Shown: one piece after another, positions 46,393-57,004 of the stretch | How the letters are laid out: each line of letters starts with the position of its first letter | Numbering within the stretch: the first letter of the stretch is position 1 | Assembly (NCBI RefSeq): GCF_000001735.4 | Contig: NC_003075.7 | Location: 16,431,001 to 16,495,000 of the forward strand | DNA length: 64,000 nucleotides | Direction of reading: 5' to 3' | Source: Arabidopsis thaliana | Lineage: Eukaryota; Streptophyta; Magnoliopsida; Brassicales; Brassicaceae | Program-made: the position numbers and the translations under genes | The notes under the pieces: generated by a model | The model's database searches: none | The model's input: the letters and a program-made list of their open reading frames with translations, nothing else | What the model was told of the DNA's origin: nothing

Positions 46393-48266
46393 TCAAATCA
46401 CTCTCCTGTGTCCTCCAAACGCCCATATCTGTGTGAATTCAACGAAATTTCATCTATCCTCTAATTTCCTTACAAACATAACATGGTAAATGATAAGCAG
46501 AGACACTACTAAGTACTAACCTTTAGATTTGAATCCCAACTTCCTGTACACAAGGCACTTCCATCTGCTGACAACCCCAAACAGCTTATTCTATTCCTGT
46601 GTGAATCCTGCTGTAATCCCAAATCCAATACAACCTGCAAGAAAACTCCTCACGTTTCAATCATAAACCTTACATGAGCGAAAACAACTCTCACCACTCA
46701 TTACTCAAATACTAATTGCTTACCTCTCCCAAGAGGGTATCCCAAACGTAGCAAGTGTTGTTGCTCGCATAGCCAGCGAAAAGAAGTCTCCCTGACACAG
46801 AGAATGCAATGGAGGTGACAGGTCCGTTCTCACCATCACCATGTGGCTGATAGACCTGGAGTTGGTGACCAGTCCTTATGTCATACAGCCTGCATGTTCC
46901 ATCGTCTGATCCAGTCCCAAATCTATACCCATCCGGAAAGAACTTGACCGTATTAACATCTCCCTCGTGACCATGAAAGGTACGCACTGCTCGGCTTGCA
47001 GCACGAGTGTCCCACAACCGTGCTGTGGAATCGCATGAACCAGATATAAACCAGTTTGGGTTTGATCCACTGATTGAGACGCTGCAAGAATGGGGAATAA
47101 TCACCAAGTAAGAGGGCGAGTTTAACTGACTTGCAATATATCATCCATGCTAGCTTTTATACACAAGTCAAATAAACGTATCTATTCAATAAGACCAAAC
47201 CTATATGTTGATTCCAACACTCGATCCAAATGGTATGGTTCTGGAAGATTAAGTAGTTTTTCAAATATATTCTACTTTATCAAACAAACTGATGCCAATG
47301 AGCCAAGGAGATGAAAGCAATATCCATACCTTAGTACATCAGCAGTATGTCCAGACTGAAATTCACCGCCAAAAACAGAAGTTTTGAGACCAGTAGTTAC
47401 ATCCCATAAGATACAAGTTTGATCACCTGAACTGGTGATAAGGTGGGCATCCTCATTTGGGACATACTGACAGCACGAAACATATCCCCTGTGACCAGTG
47501 AGCATTCTTGAAACCGGTACAGTTCCATCCTTGTCCGCCGTTGAGCTAAGGCTAAAGATAGAACATACACTGTCTAATCCACCACACGCAACCGACTGAC
47601 CATTTGGAGAGAAAGCACATGTCATAACCCATGCACAAGGGAGTTTAATAGCATGAGTTTTCTGACTCGTTAGAGCATTCCACACGATTAATCTCCCATC
47701 TTGAGATGCACTGACAATCCGGTTCCTCTCCGGTGTCCAATCTAATGAATAAACCTGCAAATCCCACATGTTAAATCAACAACAAGCTAACATTCACAAT
47801 CAACTCTCCTGTCTCTACATTTCCGTAGGATCTTAAGCAAATCCTCATACATGATAACTGGTAACATCTTATAAACACCACCAACTAAATAACAAACTAG
47901 ATACAACCCCAAAATGGAAGCTTTTTATCACAGGCTAGAAAACACTCCACAAAGAAGCATGCTTGAAGGATAAAGATGCAAACTTTGAGTCACCTTTCCG
48001 GTGTGTCCCTGAAGAGTACGACAACAAACCAGATCCGTTGCTCCGAAGCTCACCCGAGTACGTCCTTGCGCCGCTGAATACCTCGCCACTGGCAAAATTC
48101 AATCCAAATTAAAGAAGAAGAAGATGAGAGAAGAAGAGAGACGAAAAGGAATCCACAAACCATCGGTATCGAGGAGCTGGAGGCGTCTCTGTCTAAGCTG
48201 GTCACGGAGGTTATTAACGGTCTCCGTAGCGACGGCGTGGCGTTCTTTGAGCTCGGAGACAGACAT
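46393..48266 (-). CDS. AGB1: Heterotrimeric G-protein beta subunit
   Basis: Six minus-strand exons (48161-48266, 47994-48088, 47330-47754, 46724-47081, 46521-46634, 46393-46428) encode 377 aa, as known for AGB1 (ELK4). The protein begins [17 protein letters not shown], an N-terminal coiled coil that pairs with G-gamma, then seven WD blades (e.g. [71 protein letters not shown]). It is the only canonical G-beta in Arabidopsis and acts with GPA1, XLGs and AGG subunits at the plasma membrane in growth and immunity. Splice sites all follow GT-AG. XLG2, a partner, lies 33 kb to the left. Locus At4g34460. Confidence 0.97.
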
Positions 48267-49021
48267 TCCGGGATCAGACTTAGGCTTCTCCGTCGCCGAT
48301 CAAATAAAAGGGGGAAACTTTGTGGGGTCTAGAAGAGAAGAAGGTTCATGATTGAGAGAGGGAGATCGAACCCTAGAAAGAATGGATTTGGGGGAATTAC
48401 GTGGGAAAAGAGAGAGAGATTAAAAAAGCTTGAGAGAAGAATCAGTCAAGACACAAACACGGCTCTCTTGTTGAATGTTGATGATGGCTTCTCTGACCTG
48501 AGACTAGCTAGAGAGAGAGAAGAGGGTCAATAGACATTGACTGTTCCCATTAAAGTGGACCCTCTCACAATGATTAAACGATATCGTTTAAGAGCTATGA
48601 TTGTTTTTGGTTTTGGACGAGATTTTCGATTCAATATAATGAATTTGAAGGATTTTTAACTACATATTTCTTTTTAAGAAACGTAATTTACAGTACAAGA
48701 AAAGAGAAAACATGTTAGTTATTTTGCTACGTGAATTTAATTTGTCTAATAGATTCTGTTTTTCTGAATTGGCTACAAGAACATCAATAATCCAATAAAA
48801 TTAAGATTGTCTCAAGAGAAAATAAAATAAAAACACATTGGTTAAGCATATCAATATCCAACAAAAGATTATCTCAAGAGAATACAAATCAAAAAAAAAA
48901 ATTTTAAAAAGTAGACGAAGTGATCATCATCTACATTATTGATCAAGAAGTTGCAAAAAAAAAAAAGAACACTAAAAGGAAAAAAGAAAAAGAAAGCTAG
49001 TTAGGTTTTTGATTCATGGGC
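48267..49021. promoter_or_regulatory. AGB1 upstream region with an 18-bp palindrome; ASK12 3' region
   Basis: About 750 bp: AGB1 promoter and leader at the left, ASK12 3' UTR at the right. TTAAACGATATCGTTTAA at 48574-48591 is a perfect 18-bp palindrome about 310 bp upstream of the AGB1 ATG. Poly-A runs lie near 48895 and 48955. No gene was seen. Confidence 0.5.
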
Positions 49022-49480
49022 TCATTCAAAAGCCCATTGATTCTCCTTACGAACAGCTTCTTCTTCCTCAGGTGTAAAATCATTCTCAATGTTGAAAGTT
49101 GAACGAATCTCCTCTGGAGTCTTGCCTTTGATCATGTCCGCAACAGTTTGGCATGTGAGATCAAACAAGCTTTTTATGTTGAGGTAATTCGCAGCAAGGA
49201 TGAGTTCAAAGATGGTGGATTGTTCGAGATCCATGAACTTCTCGTCCCACTTGTTGAGATCCTCTTCAGAGATAGGATTAGCCTCGTCGACGTGGTATTT
49301 CTTGCAGTACTCGATCACTTTCACAAGAATCTTGCTTTCCACGTTTGCAAGAGGGATTCCATCAGCAACGCAATCGTCTTCAACCATATGCGCTATGGTC
49401 TGCGATTGGATTGCTACCGCTTCTTCCACCTCAAACGACTGACCATCGGAGCTCATCAACACGATCATCTTCGAAGACAT
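49022..49480 (-). CDS. ASK12: SKP1-like protein 12 (SCF ubiquitin ligase subunit)
   Basis: Intronless on the minus strand, 152 aa, starting [20 protein letters not shown]. The frame continues ten codons upstream only through a non-ATG start, so 49480 is chosen. Full-length Skp1: a BTB/POZ-like N-terminal fold and the C-terminal helices that hold F-box proteins ([45 protein letters not shown]). The protein bridges CUL1 and an F-box protein in SCF complexes, in cytosol and nucleus. Arabidopsis has about 20 ASK genes; the sequence fits ASK11/ASK12 and position suggests ASK12 (At4g34470). ASK1, the canonical member, has an intron, this one has none. Confidence 0.92.
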   Translation of the reverse strand: MSSKMIVLMSSDGQSFEVEEAVAIQSQTIAHMVEDDCVADGIPLANVESKILVKVIEYCKKYHVDEANPISEEDLNKWDEKFMDLEQSTIFELILAANYLNIKSLFDLTCQTVADMIKGKTPEEIRSTFNIENDFTPEEEEAVRKENQWAFE

Positions 49481-50146
49481 TGTGTGTTCCTTGTGGAGGA
49501 GGTTTTTCACTGTGAAGCAAATTTGATGAAAGATTTAAGAATTTAGAGAGCGAACAAATTGTGTTAAGGTGATGAAGTTGTGAAACCCTATGCGTCTTTG
49601 TATTTATAAGCCCTAGCTAGAGTCGGTGAGATCAACCATTCCTTTTTTAAGAAGGAAATAGTTATTTTCCTTAACCGAAGAAAATAAGTAAATTATTTGT
49701 CGACTCCTTTTCATAAAAGGTAATTTCAGATGAGTAAACCAAAATAAACCGGGTCAAATTTTCATTTTTTTGTTGTAGGTTCGGCTCAAATCCTTATTTT
49801 CAGAAAATGTAAATTCAGTAAAGTGAACCAGCTAAACCGGTTTAAATTTACAATAGGCCCAATTATAAAGGTACGGCGTAAAATGTAACAATTTAAGAGG
49901 GATATAGATATACATTGGAATATAGGAAACTTTATCCAAAGATAATATTCAGATTCATTTATAAGAAACCAAAAGAAGTCTAGTAGATATAGCCGTTACA
50001 GACTATATAATACAATTGAGATAGAATGTGTGTAACCATTATAAACTAATAACAAACTCGATTACACTTAATACAGAGGAAGGAGAGGAGATTAACAAGT
50101 AGGCGTAATTAATTAATTACTTACCTCCAAGAGCTAATTGAGCCAT
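49481..50146. promoter_or_regulatory. ASK12 promoter and GH17 gene 3' region
   Basis: About 670 bp, AT rich. Probable ASK12 TATA-like ATTTATAAG is on the minus strand near 49603. CCGGTTT-type motifs occur near 49830-49845. No gene is seen. Confidence 0.4.
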
Positions 50147-52988
50147 TTACATATATACATGGAAGATAAGGGACAAAAAGATGAGTAGAAAAGATAGAGA
50201 AGAAGAGACTTTTGGTTCAGTTGCTCCATTCTTCTTCTCTACTTTGTCTGAGCTCACATACTTGTTCATTACTGCTTTACTTCCTCCTCCTCCTCCTCCT
50301 CCTCCTCCTCCTCCTCCCGGATATACGCAATTGTTGTAACCTATCAAATTCAGATTCAAGATAATTAAGAAACCCAATTAGTATAATAAAGCATGTAGAA
50401 AACCGATTATTTGGTCAATTAAAGCATTTACAAGGCCTAGCTACAATAAAACATAGTAGAAGAGAATTGATCATTACCTTCAACAAACAAAAGCAATTAC
50501 TAAGTCTTTGTTACAACTTTTTATACTAAGTTACTAAGTTGAAACTACTATTGGTAGGGTGTGAAAGTAACGGGGAGAGAAATCTTACTAGGGTTTTGGG
50601 AAGTGACTGTTGCGGTTTTAGAGAAATCGCAGTCTGTAGGCTGCTTAGGAGATTTCTGAAAATACATATTCATGGCATATGCTGCGTGAGAGACCACATT
50701 GTTCGGCTCGAAACAAGCCCCTCCTGGTTGTATCGCACCACAGTCTATTCCATGTCCGCACGCCCAATCCAAGCTCGCTTGTAACTCCTCATTCGTTGCA
50801 CCCTTCTTTGGTACACACCACCCCGACGATGTCACTTTTCCTGATGGTGTCTAATTTTATGATCAAAACATAACCTCACAAATTAAAACATTGTTATTTA
50901 TCTGCATTTGCGTTTACATGTTATAATAAATTACTTTCCCTAAATAAAAACCACAACTTCTAGTATCTAACCTGACTACTGCTGCTACTCTTGGCAAGGC
51001 CAACATCATAGACCATGGAAAGATCAGTTTTGAAAAGCCCGAAAGCCCGTTCTGAAGATGGTCCAGGCTTTAGATTCTCATCATACAGTGCGAAAATGTA
51101 AGTGTCAACAGGTTTTCCAGGCATGAGAGGTGTGCCAACCATAGACCTTAGATGAGCTATTAGGTTTCCGTTGTACGCTTTGGCGTTATCCACGCTTGCT
51201 CCAACCTCGTTAGCGTCCCCTCTTGACGCCCAACCTGTTTCCGCCACCACAATCTCCACCTTCTCGAATCCCATCGATTTCAAAGCCGAGTGAACCGCAT
51301 CAACCTAGTAGATAATGAAAACTCAGACACTGTAACTTGTGCTGCAAGCAACGACAATGAACAAAGACTTCCACTACTGCTTTGTTACGAAAACTTATAA
51401 ATACGACCTGAAACTGAAACGTCACCATTTTTTTTCGTTTGTTTTATTGATTTAAGTCGACGCTGCTTACGTGGAATTAATGATGACTAATGCAAACAAA
51501 CAAAACAAATGTTTCAAGAAACGTCTAAAAATAACTAGTGCGAATCCAGTCTGTCAGACAATGAGTAAACGAGTGACATGTCATCTCACGCATACTTATT
51601 CCCTGAGAAGATAATTATTAACATTAACATCGAATGAATTTAAAAATAAGTATTACAAGTACCAAATAGTATTAAGCAGAATTTATACTTTATAGATTGT
51701 GTATGTGAAAGAAAGTGTAATTCAGACACATACGTGACCAACTGTCTTTTGTACTATATATAATAAGAATATAGATTCCTTCTAAATGAAAAAGTAGAGA
51801 CAGAACAAGTTCCTTGCTACAATCTAGTGCAAAGAAATTTTGAAAATAACATATAATAACCTAAAGTTCAAACTATAGATTCGTCCACGTGAATACAGCC
51901 AACTATTATTATTCTCATATTTTTGTGTCAACAACAATAAATTACTAGAAACTAACCGACCTAGATCAACTATGCTTTTAACGTCTACTTTGAAATCATT
52001 TAGATATAAAATAGTCCACCAAATTCATAACCAGAGACTAGCAACTTTTGTTAGAGAAATTTAGTTAGTTACCGAACACAAATTAATTGATTAATGTACC
52101 TGAGCATCGAACATGTTCGTGTATTTGATTCCGGTTTTGGAGTCGACTCGTCCGGCGTTAGGCTCAAAGAGACAAAACGCCAGCGTTTCGGGTCTCGGGT
52201 CACTTTGGTACGCGAAGAACGGGTACGGGTTAATAGCAAAAGGCGAACCAGTGTCGCTTAGAAATTGCAAAATTCCCTTTAAACCGGTTTGATAACCGGC
52301 CGCAAATGAACCGCTCGATGGCGGGTCTGAACTACCGAGCACCGTCATCGAGTTCACCGTCGAGACCTTGATTTTCCCGCCGAGAGACACCGCCTCAAGG
52401 GCTTTTTGGACATTTTGCATCGCCGGAAGTAGCTGGTTCACCAGATTTGGATCGTTCGACATCAGAATCTGCAATGATCGGAGAAGAATTAGAGAATTTT
52501 CCCTAAAGGTTTAAACTTTAACAATTGAATTTTGACGGACCTCGTTGCCGACGGTGATGAGCATGATTTTGGAGGCGGGATAAAAAGGAAGGACATTGGA
52601 GTTGATCCATTGAGTAGCGGCGTTAGGATCGGAGGCAAGAGAAGGAACGTCGCCGTTAGCAGCGCCGATGACGATACCGACCCCTGTTCCGGCCAAAGCT
52701 TTGATGATGGCGGGATCGGCGCCGTAAAGTCGAACTTTCTGAATTGAAGTGGATTGGAGGAGCTTGACGGTTTCTGAAGGCGGAGGGAGATTGTCGGCGA
52801 CTTGGCCGTAGTTAACTCCGATGAAAGGCTCTGCATCTGTCGGTAACAAAAAACAGAGGAAGAGAGGAAAAAGGTTAGATGAAGAAAAGAAGAACGACGT
52901 CGTAGTGAGGAACTAGAAGATACTTACGTGAGGATGGGAAGTGAGAGAGGAAGATGAGGAGGAAATAGATGGAGATGGAGAGAGCCAT
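50147..52988 (-). CDS. GH17 beta-1,3-glucanase with X8 domain, GPI-anchored
   Basis: Six minus-strand exons (52928-52988, 52541-52836, 52100-52468, 50972-51304, 50589-50850, 50147-50340) encode 504 aa. A signal peptide (MALSISIYFLLIFLSHFPSS) is followed by a GH17 domain with proton donor Glu119 (ITVGNE) and nucleophile Glu264 (VVAETGW), both present, then a Cys-rich X8/CBM43 domain (about 363-445; six Cys from GWCVPK to YNNCVYP) that binds 1,3-beta-glucan. After that a twelve-glycine linker leads to a hydrophobic C-tail (LSFLLIFLSLIFHVYM) expected to be replaced by a GPI anchor. Such proteins degrade callose at the cell surface, e.g. at plasmodesmata. Intron 3 is 795 bp and AT rich. Locus At4g34480 by position. 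Confidence 0.93.
50283..50318 (-). repeat. GGA/GGN trinucleotide repeat encoding poly-Gly
   Basis: An uninterrupted (CTC)n repeat on the plus strand encodes twelve consecutive Gly in the GH17 protein's linker. In-frame length polymorphism among accessions would be tolerated. Confidence 0.85.
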
Positions 52989-53895
52989 TGATGGTGAGAG
53001 AGAGAGAGATTTAGGAATTGTGTTGTTGTTGCTGTTGTTACTTAAAGAAGAGGTTTTTTACTGTAACGGTTATATACAAACTCCAAAGACACGTCTTGTG
53101 CTTGTTTTTCCACACTACACGTGTTGACTTCTGTTCACAAGTCTTGAGCTTAAGTCTTCGTTTCGGTCTTTATTTTGTAATTTTATACTTTTGATTTTTC
53201 TCGTCATCTAATTTGGAAACTGAAAAGTGCTATTTCTGGAGAGGAAATCTTTAGGAGAATCGAAAAGAGAGCATTTGTTTTTTGAGTTTGCTTTTGAAGC
53301 ATGAGGTATTCCATAGGATGATTAGTATCGCAAAACACATATTTCAGTGTGTAAATACACCATTTGTTCGTTTCCATGCTATTTCTCAGTAGTCCAAGTT
53401 AAACATTCTTCAAAGTTTCACCCACAACCACCAATAATTTTAGCTTTCGTGATTCCACAATGTACAACTCACAATTATTATGTTGACTGTGGTCACATCA
53501 TATACAAAACAAAACCAAAGAAAAAGGTTAAATAAATAACTGCATATTCCAAAAACAGGATTGCAACTTTTTCTATCCATGATAAGTATGATTTGTGCAC
53601 AACGTCATCAGCAAGGACTCGGGACAAGCCCACAAGTAAAAACAAAAGAAACGAGAAACCCAAATCCAAATCCAAAACCCCAAGGACGAACAAGACACAA
53701 GATGATCAGATCACACAAAAAAATCAAAAACCCACAACCTCCAAACCCAAAATTGGGGGATAGAGACAAAAGAAAAAACCAACAAACAAACAAACAGATT
53801 CTTTCCTCTATTATAATCTGAAGAAACAAAGTATATGAGTATAAAAAGGCCTGATATTCAAGCACAATCCAGAGTGATAATAGTTTCTCCTTTGC
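52989..53895. promoter_or_regulatory. GH17 promoter and CAP1 3' region
   Basis: About 0.9 kb. At the left lies a leader with GA and CAA runs of the GH17 gene; AAGTCAAC-type W-box cores (e.g. near 53122 on the minus strand) are present. The right part is A/C-rich CAP1 3' UTR with ATCCAA repeats (about 53660-53690). The hydrophobic frame on the minus strand here comes from this low-complexity DNA and is not considered a gene. Confidence 0.4.
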
Positions 53896-56355
53896 TTAGG
53901 CACCTGAATGCGAGACCGGTGTTGTCTCAAACTTCCCTTCAGTAAACACATGATTGTACTGTTGAGGCAGCGCATGTTCCACCTACAATGTTGCAACAAA
54001 ACAATGTTGAGAATGATTCCTTCCATGAACAGTGTCACACACATGACTATCTTCGTTACAGTGGTGAATGAATCTGAAGAATATAAGAAAACCAAAACGT
54101 TTTGATGATTACAAAGAGAGGAAAGCCATACCCAATCTCCATCAGGGGTAGCACCGGGCACCATTACATTGATCTCACTTGATTTGGCTGTTGTTATAGC
54201 TGTCTCTAATGAGTCTTTGTTTAGATATAACTGACAGCCAGTTGTGTTGTCCACAGAAACTGTGGGAGCTGAACCCTAGATCAGCCATAGATGAGTAGCA
54301 AGAGCAATCAGTGTCTCGGAAAAATGTTGCATATGGTTAGAGCTATATCATGAGCTTGAGAAGCAAAAGAGATGGTCCTTAAGAATATACATCTGCAACC
54401 ATTAGAAAAGCTTATAGAATCTAGAAAACAAACCTGACATTGCACTTCTACGTTGTTGCAATTCACAATCTCAAATGCAGCAACAACATCCTATACAGAC
54501 ATGTTATATTTTACTTTATTAGAAATCACATAACTGTATACTGTAAGAATGTAAGAGGAAACAGTATTATTCCACTCACCGTGAAAACAACACCCACTTT
54601 CGTGCATTTGTCAATGGTGATGTTATTCACTTTTCCTACAGATTAGGCAACAACAGTAAGGGCTTCATAGACTTTTGAGTAGATATCCAACTTTCACAGT
54701 GAGATTGGAATGGCGCAAAATTACCTTGTATTTGCAAGACAGAATCTTTGCAACCATATATGTACACAGACTGTTTGGAATCACACTCGCTGATAACCAA
54801 GTCCTTCTTCCCAATTTGGTTCTCAACAGCCCACCTAATAATACAGTAGAAGCCAACAATCAGTATTATAGCATTTTGATCATAGTTTTGAAAAACTAAA
54901 ATATATAGTCATTGTTAGTAAAACCCACTTGCGACCCATTTGAAGTTCCATTTTCGGTGGTCCAGTTTTCGAAAAGGCCGGTTTACTGGTACGAGTTTCC
55001 TTCTCAACCGCACTAACAGCTCCAGATCTATCAGCACGGTTCTTTGTCTTCATATCATCCGTCACTTTTCTAAGACCTGGAAAGCAAAGCACAATGATTG
55101 TAAGCTACTAATGATTCACATTCTAAATAAACACCATGCCAGAAATATGAAGAGGTACAGCTTCAAACCTACCTGAGGTCACAGCACCCGAGCTGAGTTG
55201 CTGGAAAACAGCAGACATCCCTTGTTTCTGGTTTGACGATGATGATGGCTTTGAAGATTCAGCACTGAAGAGGGGTGCTGGTGGAGGAGCAGGAGCACCA
55301 GGTGGACCCTTTGCAGGAGCACTAGCAGGTTTCCCTGATGCATTCCATACAGGTCCCAAGGGGTAATGACTTTTGACATATTCCCTTAAACCAGGTAAAT
55401 AAAGTTCTTTTAAGGCTTTAGCCCACTCCACATGATCTGCGTCTTTGTTACGATACTCCACCAGAACCTGAAGAAGAACATGGAGATCACAGAATTACCA
55501 CTGTACAAAGAGCATCAAACAGCAATATAAGCTTCTGCAACCTGAACAAGTAACTATAAAGTCCTCGTTCGCTATTGTTTTCCATAAGCTCCTAACATCA
55601 TAACATATTGAAGCATAGAGATATCGAAGATTAGCACCTTATTGTTGTAAAACTCAGCCATTTGCCAACTTTCTTCCACATGAGCTATTGGCATGCTCAT
55701 ACCTTGCAGACAAAATAACCAAGAAAGAAAATTTACATCATAAAAGTTTCATAAAGTCAGAATCTTTTTCAACATGATCGCTTTTTGCTTACCACAATCT
55801 TTCCCAGTGAAAGCAATCCAAGCCAATGCAGATAAACTATCGCATGCAGCCTTCAAGTGATTGAAAAAATCCGACCTTTTTCCTTCAGTCATTGCATTAG
55901 CTTTCATTGTAACATCATTCAACGGTTTGAGAAATCCAGCCAATCCAGCGAGGTCAGGCTTCTGTTCAAATCCGAATAAAATAGAAATCAACATCCAAAA
56001 GCACAATGACGAACCAAAACGAATTGGTCGATTACACCATGATTCAAAAACTAACCTGAGTTTGCTTGATGCGAACAAGCAGCTCCTTTTGGGAAGCAAA
56101 AGCTTCGGCGACTATCTTAGTCACATCTAGAACAGGTCCACCGATTTTCTCAGCGGCGGTCAGAGCCCTACCAACACATTGAGAAATCAGATCTTCATAA
56201 GCCAGAATCGATGGATCGGACGACGCGATATCGATTCCGGCGGCGGAGGAGAAATCTCCTCCGCGGGAAAGAGAAACTACTCCTCCTCCGTTGCTTGAGA
56301 TCCCCTCAAGCCTCGTAACCGCAGCTTCAAGGCGCTTAATCAAATCCTCTTCCAT
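53896..56355 (-). CDS. CAP1: Adenylyl cyclase-associated protein, actin regulator
   Basis: Ten minus-strand exons (56056-56355, 55793-55961, 55638-55702, 55173-55467, 54929-55076, 54725-54834, 54580-54635, 54434-54490, 54132-54275, 53896-53982) join to 476 aa, as known for Arabidopsis CAP1. The N-terminus EEDLIKRLEAAVTRLE is the short oligomerising coil; a helical domain follows (SILAYEDLISQ ... LKPLNDVTMKAN). The centre holds a Pro-rich stretch (about 226-244, GPPGAPAPPPAPLF) and a WH2-like GMSAVFQQLSSG segment; the C-terminal half is the beta-helical CAP/CARP domain (KVNNITIDKCTKVGVVF, FEIVNCNNVEVQCQG). It binds G-actin and promotes ADP-to-ATP exchange in the cytosol. Exons are short in the beta-helix part. 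Locus At4g34490. Confidence 0.95.
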
Positions 56356-57004
56356 TTTTTCGATCAACAAAAGCTCGAGTTTAGATCTGGATGAAATCGA
56401 TTTAAGGAATGGATTCTGTTTTCCCTTTTTGCGTGGGGCTAATGATGATGGCGAAGTCAGGAGAATGTGTGATGACACGTGGCCTTTCTTAGATAATTTT
56501 ACCAATCGCAGGTTAGTGGTCTGGTCGTGGATTGTCGGATCCAAATTCCGACACATGTGTTTGAGCTCGACCCAAACCGGATCCAAAATAGGTTTAAGAC
56601 CGGATTAAGTTTTTAAACCCGAACTAAACCGTATACCAATCAAATTTCAAAGCAGAGCCGAACAGTTCTTCTCTATAAACCAAATTACCAAATTCCGGTT
56701 AGGTCCGGGTCGATATTATTTCTCAGGCCTAAATTGAATGGGAAAATTCACAAGGGAAGAAATGTTCTTAGAGTTCACTGTTTTATTATACAATATATGA
56801 TATATTTACAAATTACAAGCGATAAATCTGAATTTCATCCTCATATATCTAATTTCACTTTTCCAATTTTCTCTTTTGCATATCAATCCTCTCAATATAA
56901 GAACAAACATGGAAACATCTATCAATATATGGCTGTGTAATGAATAGCATCAACGCTCAAGTGTGGTCTTCCCCAAGACATTATTGTTTGCCCAATAATC
57001 TTTC
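56356..57004. promoter_or_regulatory. CAP1 promoter and RLK 3' region
   Basis: About 650 bp. The left 300 bp is the CAP1 leader/promoter with several AACCGG motifs; the right half is AT-rich 3' UTR of the kinase gene. No gene was seen. Confidence 0.4.

Noticed and set aside
53493-53865. Hydrophobic frames on the minus strand downstream of CAP1
   Set aside because: Derived from low-complexity A/C-rich 3' UTR; repetitive Phe/Gly/Leu content with no homology signal.
56044-56586. Upstream extension of the CAP1 frame
   Set aside because: The open frame continues 77 codons above the CAP1 start, but the CAP1 N-terminus MEEDLIKRLEAAVTRLE is conserved and starts at 56355; the extension shows promoter composition.
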